From the NCBI GenBank assembly GCA_964621605.1, contig CAZUMJ010000015.1:5954-69953 (forward strand): a stretch of DNA of 64,000 bases, read 5' to 3'. Shown here piece by piece: positions 59,229 to 64,000 of this stretch; the stretch's first letter is position 1; every line of letters begins with the position of its first letter. Source of the stretch: CAZUMJ01 sp964621605 (GTDB lineage: Bacteria; Actinomycetota; Acidimicrobiia; Acidimicrobiales; Iamiaceae). Below the pieces are notes generated by a model that was not told the origin of the DNA, ran no database searches, and saw only the letters and a program-made list of their open reading frames with translations. A program made the translations under genes and the position numbers.

Positions 59229-60164
59229 ATGCCCCTGCCCGACTGGTTCCACGACGCTGCCCGTCAGGTCAACAACTGGGGGAGGTGGGGTCCCGACGAC
59301 GAGGTCGGTACCCCGAACCTGATCACCCCGGAGTGCGTGCGCCGCGCAGCCGGCCTGGTTCGGACGGGCAAGACGTTCTCCCTCGCGTGGCCGCTCGCGT
59401 TCGAGCGGAACCTGCAGATGGGGAACCTCCCGGGCCGCTCCGTCCTGCACACCATGACGGCGGTGAACCACCCGCTGGTCGGCGATCCGAGCCAGTTCTG
59501 CTCCAGCGACGACGTGGTGGTCATGGGCCCGCAGACGGCAACCCACTGGGACGCGCTGGCGCACGTCTCCTACGACGGTCGGATCTACAACGGGTTCGGT
59601 GCCGCCACGGTGACCGGGGCGGGCGCCACCCGTGCCGGCATCCACAACGTGTCGCGGCTCGTCGCGCGCGGGGTGCTGCTCGACGTGGCCCGCACCTTGG
59701 ACGTGGAGCACCTCGAAGGCGGCTTCGCGATCCTGCCCGAGCACCTCGACGCGGCCGCGGCCGCCGCCGGGGTCGAGGTGGGACAGGGCGACGTGCTGGT
59801 GGTGCGGACCGGTCACGTGCACCTGCTGCTGGAGGGCCGCCGGCCCGACACGGTCGCGTACGCCATGAGCAATCCGGGCTTCGGGTGGCAATGCGCCCAG
59901 TGGTTCCACGAGCGTGGCGTCGCGGCGGTCGCCATCGACAACCTCACCTTCGACGTCTACCCCTGCCAGGACCCGACGGTGCTGTTCCCCCTGCACCTGC
60001 TGTGCCTCGTCGAGATGGGCCTGCTGCAGGGGCAGAACTGGATCCTCGAGGACCTCGCCGCCGACTGCGCAGCCGACGGCGTGTACGAGTTCCTCCTCGA
60101 GGCGTCGCCCCAACCCCTCCGCAACGCGCTGGGGTCGCCCGTCAACCCGATCGCGGTCAAGTAG
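59229..60164 (+). CDS. Cyclase-family hydrolase (kynurenine formamidase-like, PF04199 type)
   Basis: The 311-residue protein has the metal motif of the family in the form QTATHWDALAHVSYDG (His, Asp, His ligands) and a later GWQCAQWFHERGVAAVAIDN segment with VYPCQDP. Members hydrolyse formamides, esters or cyclic amides and lactones. Given an alcohol dehydrogenase, an aldehyde dehydrogenase and a Baeyer-Villiger-type enzyme nearby, a lactone or ester substrate is plausible (inference). The next gene begins 21 nt on. Confidence 0.87.
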   Translation: MPLPDWFHDAARQVNNWGRWGPDDEVGTPNLITPECVRRAAGLVRTGKTFSLAWPLAFERNLQMGNLPGRSVLHTMTAVNHPLVGDPSQFCSSDDVVVMGPQTATHWDALAHVSYDGRIYNGFGAATVTGAGATRAGIHNVSRLVARGVLLDVARTLDVEHLEGGFAILPEHLDAAAAAAGVEVGQGDVLVVRTGHVHLLLEGRRPDTVAYAMSNPGFGWQCAQWFHERGVAAVAIDNLTFDVYPCQDPTVLFPLHLLCLVEMGLLQGQNWILEDLAADCAADGVYEFLLEASPQPLRNALGSPVNPIAVK

Positions 60165-60185
60165 CGCGACCACAGGAGGCTCGCC

Positions 60186-60977
60186 GTGCCCAACGAGTAC
60201 CCGATCGCCCTCGGCTCGCTGCTGTTCACCCTCGTCGAGCCCGAGTCCGGCTACGAACGCTCCTACAACCGGTGGTACGAACGCGACCACTTCTATGCGG
60301 GCTGCATGATCGGCCCGTGGCAGTTCTCCGGGGCACGGTTCGTGGCGACACGAGCCGAGAAGGCTGTCCGCGCCCCCGGCACCAACCCGGTCACGGGCGA
60401 CGCGAACCGCGGCAGCTACCTGGCGTTGTACTGGGTGCTGGCCGACCACCACGACGACTGGAACCGGTGGGCGGTCGACCAGGTCAACTGGCTGCACGCC
60501 AACGGGCGGATGAACCCCCACCGCGAGCACGTGCACACCGCCCTCTACGACCGTGCGCTCGTCGTCGAGCGTGACGCGGACGGGGTGCCGATCGAGTTGG
60601 CCCTCGACCACCGCTACCCCGGGTTGGTGGCTGTGGTGGGCGAGTCACCCGAGGGTGTCGACCCGGCTGCCACTCTGGCGTGGATGCGCGACGAGTTCCT
60701 CCCCGCCAAGCTCGCCGGGACGCCGATCTCGCAGGTCCTGCACGCAACCCCGCGACCGCTGCTCGCGGACGCCCCGAGCGATGTGCCACGTGCAGAGGGC
60801 GAGGATCGCCGCTTCTGCCAGCTCTGGTTCGTCGACGTCGCCGCGCTCGACGCGTGGGACGCACACTTCGCGTCGTTGGCGGCAGAGTTCGCGTCCGGGG
60901 GAGTGGCACGGCTGCAGTTCGCCTCCCCATTCCGCCACACGGTCGTGGGAACCGACACCTACACTGACGACATCTGA
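60186..60977 (+). CDS. EthD-like / dimeric alpha-beta-barrel protein, unknown function
   Basis: The 263-residue protein has two halves with similar patterns (YNRWYERDHFYAGCMIGPWQ; DRRFCQLWFVDVAALDAWD), consistent with two ferredoxin-like EthD/antibiotic-monooxygenase domains. No catalytic set is known for EthD domains; they often accompany degradation genes. The GTG at 60186 starts MPNEYPIALGSLLFTLVEP. It is the last gene of the plus-strand catabolic run before the secreted protein. Confidence 0.65.
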   Translation: MPNEYPIALGSLLFTLVEPESGYERSYNRWYERDHFYAGCMIGPWQFSGARFVATRAEKAVRAPGTNPVTGDANRGSYLALYWVLADHHDDWNRWAVDQVNWLHANGRMNPHREHVHTALYDRALVVERDADGVPIELALDHRYPGLVAVVGESPEGVDPAATLAWMRDEFLPAKLAGTPISQVLHATPRPLLADAPSDVPRAEGEDRRFCQLWFVDVAALDAWDAHFASLAAEFASGGVARLQFASPFRHTVVGTDTYTDDI

Positions 60978-61014
60978 CGCTGACGCCCGGTCCGCCGGGT
61001 CGCGAGGGGGCCTG

Positions 61015-62415
61015 ATGTCACGAATGCTGCATGTCCGGCGCGTCTGCGTCGTCCTCGTCGTCGTCTGCGGCCTGCTGGGGTCCGCGCTGCGTTCCGCCGC
61101 GCCGGCCGATGCCGCCGGCATCACCACCCATGGCTGGATGGCGGTCGAGGCGATCGACCGCGTGTCCGACCCGGCGTTGAAGGCGCTGCTGCAGGCGCAC
61201 CGCGAACAGGTGCGTGCCGGTGCGAGCTTCCCCGACGTCGGGTACGTGGGCACCAACACCTATGGCGAGGAGGCGCACTGGCAGCGTTTCGTGGACGCCT
61301 ACGTGGGCCTGATCATGGACCTCCCGACCTGTGGCGACATCACCGACCCCGAGGGCCCGTGTGCCGACCTCGTGGCTCACGCGTTCGGAGTGGCGGCCCA
61401 CGGCATGGGCGACGAGGTGTGGGACTGGCTCTTCGAGCCGAACGGCCCTGACCGCAACGAGTACTGGACCAACCCCGACGTGCCGACGGCCAACGAGGGC
61501 GGCGCCGAGACGCAGATGGACCTCGTTGCGATCGGGCGCTACGGCGTGCCCCGACCGGTGACGCCCCCGCTCCCAGATGTGCCGATGCTGTTGACGGCGT
61601 TCCAGAACTCCGGCTTGAGCGGCGTCACCGCCTCACAGTTCGATCTCGTGCCGTACCTCCCGATGCTGTGGGACGCCGAGCAGGGGTGGGCCACCGACCA
61701 CCTCGCCGACGTGGAAGTGGCCATGCCGTGGATGGCCGCGAACATGGTGACGGCACCGGGGGGTGTCGACTTTGCGGCCACGGCCATCGCTGGATACTGG
61801 TCAACGCTTTGGGGTCGTATCCGTGGCGACCAGCCGCAGACCAGCGTGTCGATCACGTACCCGGCGCCTAATCAGCATGCGATCCCGGCGAGCGGCTGGG
61901 ATCGTGCGAGCTTCCAACCGGGTTCCGCTCGTGGGCGGGGTGGGGCACAGAACCGCATCGCAGCGGTCCTCACCTCCTCGCGGCCGTATGTCCCCGCTGG
62001 TGGCGGTGCAGCAGTGCCTGCGGAGCTCCCCGCCGACACCATGACGATCACCGACGTCGCGGCTGGGACACCGGTTGCGCTGAAGCCCGGCTTCCCGCGC
62101 AGCGTCCCCTACGGCGGCGACGCCGGGCAGCACGTGATCGACGTGCAGCCGGCGGAGAACCTTGCGACGTGTACCTGGTATCGGGTGGACGTGGGCGTCG
62201 ATGCCCCTCTGACCGACAACCGCGGGCAGGCCATCGCGCCGTACTCGTGGTCGTTCAGGACCTCGTGTCCCGACGATGTGCAGCCTCCGCCTCCGAGTGT
62301 GCCGCCGCAGACGACCACGCTGCCGACGAGTCTGACCTCGACCCCGCCGGGCGCGGTGCTGCCGGTTGCGCTCCCTGCGGAGCCGACCGTTGGTCGCCCG
62401 ACCTACACCGGCTGA
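61015..62415 (+). CDS. Secreted zinc-dependent phospholipase C-like protein ending RPTYTG
   Basis: The 466-residue protein has a signal peptide (hydrophobic 10-25, cleavage near ADAAG). The next 250 residues look like the zinc-dependent phospholipase C / GPI-PLD N-terminal fold: GITTHGWMAVEAIDRVSDPA, AGASFPDVGYV, EEAHWQRFVDAYV and AHAFGVAAHGMGDEVWDWLF, which supply the His/Asp/Trp zinc ligands. The C-terminal half has a beta-rich region (VSITYPAPNQHAIPASG; DTMTITDVAAGTPVAL), a Thr/Pro linker and the end GRPTYTG. A short duplication of the last codons follows the stop. Substrate unproven. Confidence 0.75.
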   Translation: MSRMLHVRRVCVVLVVVCGLLGSALRSAAPADAAGITTHGWMAVEAIDRVSDPALKALLQAHREQVRAGASFPDVGYVGTNTYGEEAHWQRFVDAYVGLIMDLPTCGDITDPEGPCADLVAHAFGVAAHGMGDEVWDWLFEPNGPDRNEYWTNPDVPTANEGGAETQMDLVAIGRYGVPRPVTPPLPDVPMLLTAFQNSGLSGVTASQFDLVPYLPMLWDAEQGWATDHLADVEVAMPWMAANMVTAPGGVDFAATAIAGYWSTLWGRIRGDQPQTSVSITYPAPNQHAIPASGWDRASFQPGSARGRGGAQNRIAAVLTSSRPYVPAGGGAAVPAELPADTMTITDVAAGTPVALKPGFPRSVPYGGDAGQHVIDVQPAENLATCTWYRVDVGVDAPLTDNRGQAIAPYSWSFRTSCPDDVQPPPPSVPPQTTTLPTSLTSTPPGAVLPVALPAEPTVGRPTYTG

Positions 62416-62460
62416 GGGGAGCGGGCCGGGTTGCTCGCCCGACCTACACGGGCTGAGGGG
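62394..62460 (+). repeat. 26-bp duplication of the 3' end of the phospholipase-like gene
   Basis: Bases 62394-62419 (encoding the last residues and stop) recur at 62435-62460 with one change, period 41 bp. The second copy overlaps the 3' end of the convergent monooxygenase gene. Confidence 0.85.
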
Positions 62461-63949
62461 TGGGTTCGTCGACGGGTTGCGACGCGCTGCGCGCCCCGAG
62501 CGTGTAGGCGGCGTAGTCGGGGTGGCGGGTGGCGGTCCTGAAGCGGAACGTGTGATCGGGCCAGTTGTTGGTGATGCGGCCGCTCGCCGTCTTGTACCAG
62601 GAGTCGCAGCCAGCGGCCCAGACGGTCTTGTCGAGGGCGCGGTCGAGGTCCGCGTTGTAGGCAGCTTGGGCCGCTGCGGTTGGCTCTGCCCAGTCAACGC
62701 CGTCGCGGCGAAGCCACGAGAGCACGCCGAGCACATGGTTCAGTTGTGATTCGACCATGTAGATGATCGAGTTGTGGCCGAGGTTGGTGTTCGGGCCGTA
62801 GAGCACGAACAGGTTCGGGTAGCCGTGTACCGTCGTGCCGAGGTAGGCGTCGGCCCCGCCCGCCCATTCCTCGTGGAGGCTGCGACCCCCGCGACCGCGG
62901 ATCTCGACGGGTTCGAGGAAGCCGGTCGACTCGAACCCGGTGGCGTAGATGATCGTGTCCACCTCGTGATGTGTCCCATCCGCGGTGACGAGACCGTGCT
63001 CGTCGATGGTGGTGATCGCCTCGGTGACGACGTCGACGTTGTCCTTGGTGAGGGCACGGAGGTAGTCGTTCGAGATGAGGATGCGCTTGCAGCCGACGGG
63101 GTAGTCGGGGGTCAGCTTGGCGCGCAGGTCGGGGTCGCTCACCTGGGTCTCGAGGTAGCGGAGGAGGCCTTTGCGGCCCAGCTCGCCGAGTCGTGAGCCC
63201 TGCCGCAGGGCCAAGAAGCGTGTTTCGAAGGTGGCGTAGATGCGCGCGCGGACCCCGAGCTCGATGCCTGGTACGTGGCGCAGCAGCCACTGTTGGCGGG
63301 CTGTGAACGGTCCGTCGGGCTTGGGGCCGATCCAGTTCGCCGACCGCTGGAACTGCGTGACGTGGGCGGCTTGGCGCACCACGTGGGGCGCGAACTGGAT
63401 GGCGCTCGCCCCGTTGCCGACCACCGCGACACGCCGGCCGGTGAGGTCGTGGTCGTGGTTCCAGCGGGCGGAATGGAAGGCCTCGCCCCGGAACGCCTCG
63501 TGTCCGGGGATGTCGGGGTAGCGCGGACGGTTGAGTTGGCCGAGGCCGAACACCACTGCGTGCGCGGTGTGTTCGCTCCCATCAGCGAAGCGCAGCGTCC
63601 AGCGGGCGGTGTGGTCATCCCACGTGGCGGCGGCGAGCTCCATGCCGAGCCGAAGGTGGGGGCGGAGGTGGTTGCGGTCGACGCAGTCTTCGAGGTAGTC
63701 GAGGATCTCGGGCTGCTTGGGGAAGTGCCGGCTCCAGTCGGAGCGTCGTTCGAACGAGTACGAGTAGAGGTGCGACGGCACGTCACAGCCCGAACCCGGG
63801 TAGGTGTTGTCACGCCACGTGCCGCCGACGCGGTCGGACTTGTCGAACACCGTGAACGACGTGATGCCGGCGCGGCGAAGCCGGATCGCGGTGCCGATGC
63901 CCGAGAAGCCGGCACCGACGATGGCGATATCGAGCGACGAACGTCCCAT
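62444..63949 (-). CDS. Flavin-containing Baeyer-Villiger-type monooxygenase
   Basis: The 501-residue protein has the FAD motif VGAGFSGIGTA, the NADPH motif VVGNGASAIQ, and the Baeyer-Villiger fingerprint FRGEAFHSARW (FxGxxxHxxxW). The segment LFVLYGPNTNLGHNSIIYM is common in actinobacterial members. Such enzymes insert oxygen next to a ketone to make an ester or lactone. GGAG lies before the ATG at 63949. It faces the catabolic island and may supply its lactone or ester substrate (inference). Confidence 0.92.
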   Translation of the reverse strand: MGRSSLDIAIVGAGFSGIGTAIRLRRAGITSFTVFDKSDRVGGTWRDNTYPGSGCDVPSHLYSYSFERRSDWSRHFPKQPEILDYLEDCVDRNHLRPHLRLGMELAAATWDDHTARWTLRFADGSEHTAHAVVFGLGQLNRPRYPDIPGHEAFRGEAFHSARWNHDHDLTGRRVAVVGNGASAIQFAPHVVRQAAHVTQFQRSANWIGPKPDGPFTARQQWLLRHVPGIELGVRARIYATFETRFLALRQGSRLGELGRKGLLRYLETQVSDPDLRAKLTPDYPVGCKRILISNDYLRALTKDNVDVVTEAITTIDEHGLVTADGTHHEVDTIIYATGFESTGFLEPVEIRGRGGRSLHEEWAGGADAYLGTTVHGYPNLFVLYGPNTNLGHNSIIYMVESQLNHVLGVLSWLRRDGVDWAEPTAAAQAAYNADLDRALDKTVWAAGCDSWYKTASGRITNNWPDHTFRFRTATRHPDYAAYTLGARSASQPVDEPTPQPV

Positions 63950-64000
63950 CGTTTGCTCCTATGTCAAGCGGCGGCCGCGAGCAAGTCGGCGGGTGCCGTT

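Overview
The window is high-GC bacterial DNA with dense genes, frequent GTG starts and many 4-bp start/stop overlaps. The class II (B12-dependent) ribonucleotide reductase with NrdR, the LexA / LysM-protein / NrdR order also found in mycobacteria, the succinylase-type diaminopimelate genes, MenB, and several Thr/Pro-rich surface proteins point to an actinobacterium, most likely of the Acidimicrobiia type (inference from gene content; no rRNA is present). Two runs of N (21052-21061 and 53441-53540) show this is a scaffold; both fall inside genes.

Layout. 1-4 kb: lysine/diaminopimelate genes (3' part of dapC, a membrane protein, dapD, dapE). 4-9 kb: SOS and dNTP control: lexA, a divergent LysM cell-division-suppressor-like gene with four LexA-type boxes between them, nrdR, then a MarR/RibD-like pair and a lipase-like hydrolase. 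9-12 kb: nrdJ behind a promoter with two NrdR-type boxes. 12-18 kb: a truncated VOC gene between two perfect hairpins, a secreted Thr-rich protein, a GNAT, a DrrAB-like ABC exporter, a cupin and UppP. 18-23 kb: an aldehyde dehydrogenase facing a TPP-enzyme/FAD-oxidase pair (a possible 2-hydroxyacid shortening route), then menB. 23-31 kb: an apparent operon mutM-SDR-membrane protein-beta-helix protein, a FecR-like protein with acidic repeats, and a two-gene unit resembling type VII secretion substrates. 31-38 kb: msrB-P450, a long acyl-CoA dehydrogenase with a palindromic operator, a kinase-like protein, a serine hydrolase, glutathione peroxidase and a DEAD-box helicase. 38-43 kb: an orphan adenine DNA methyltransferase between two membrane-anchored proteins with extracellular Ig-like domains. 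43-46 kb: metX and a Cys/Met-metabolism PLP enzyme behind a SAM-riboswitch-like leader. 46-54 kb: more low-complexity membrane or zinc-ribbon proteins, tRNA-Cys, an aldo-keto reductase, tRNA-Gly with a duplicated 3' segment nearby, and a GGDEF-EAL protein. 54-64 kb: a catabolic island (SDR, amidohydrolase, aldehyde dehydrogenase, Zn-alcohol dehydrogenase, cyclase-family hydrolase, EthD-like protein), a secreted phospholipase-C-like protein and a Baeyer-Villiger-type monooxygenase.

How the parts connect. NrdR encoded at 5.6 kb probably controls nrdJ at 9 kb. LexA probably controls itself and the LysM protein. One palindrome type, CTGACG-N3-CRTCAG, occurs before the acyl-CoA dehydrogenase and in the divergent promoter of the catabolic island, suggesting a shared regulator not in this window. 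Three proteins share the plan of N-terminal zinc ribbon(s) and a long Pro/Ala-rich linker, followed by a membrane segment or a PH-like domain; their role is unknown. Two unrelated exported proteins end in the same residues, P-T-(F/Y)-T-G.
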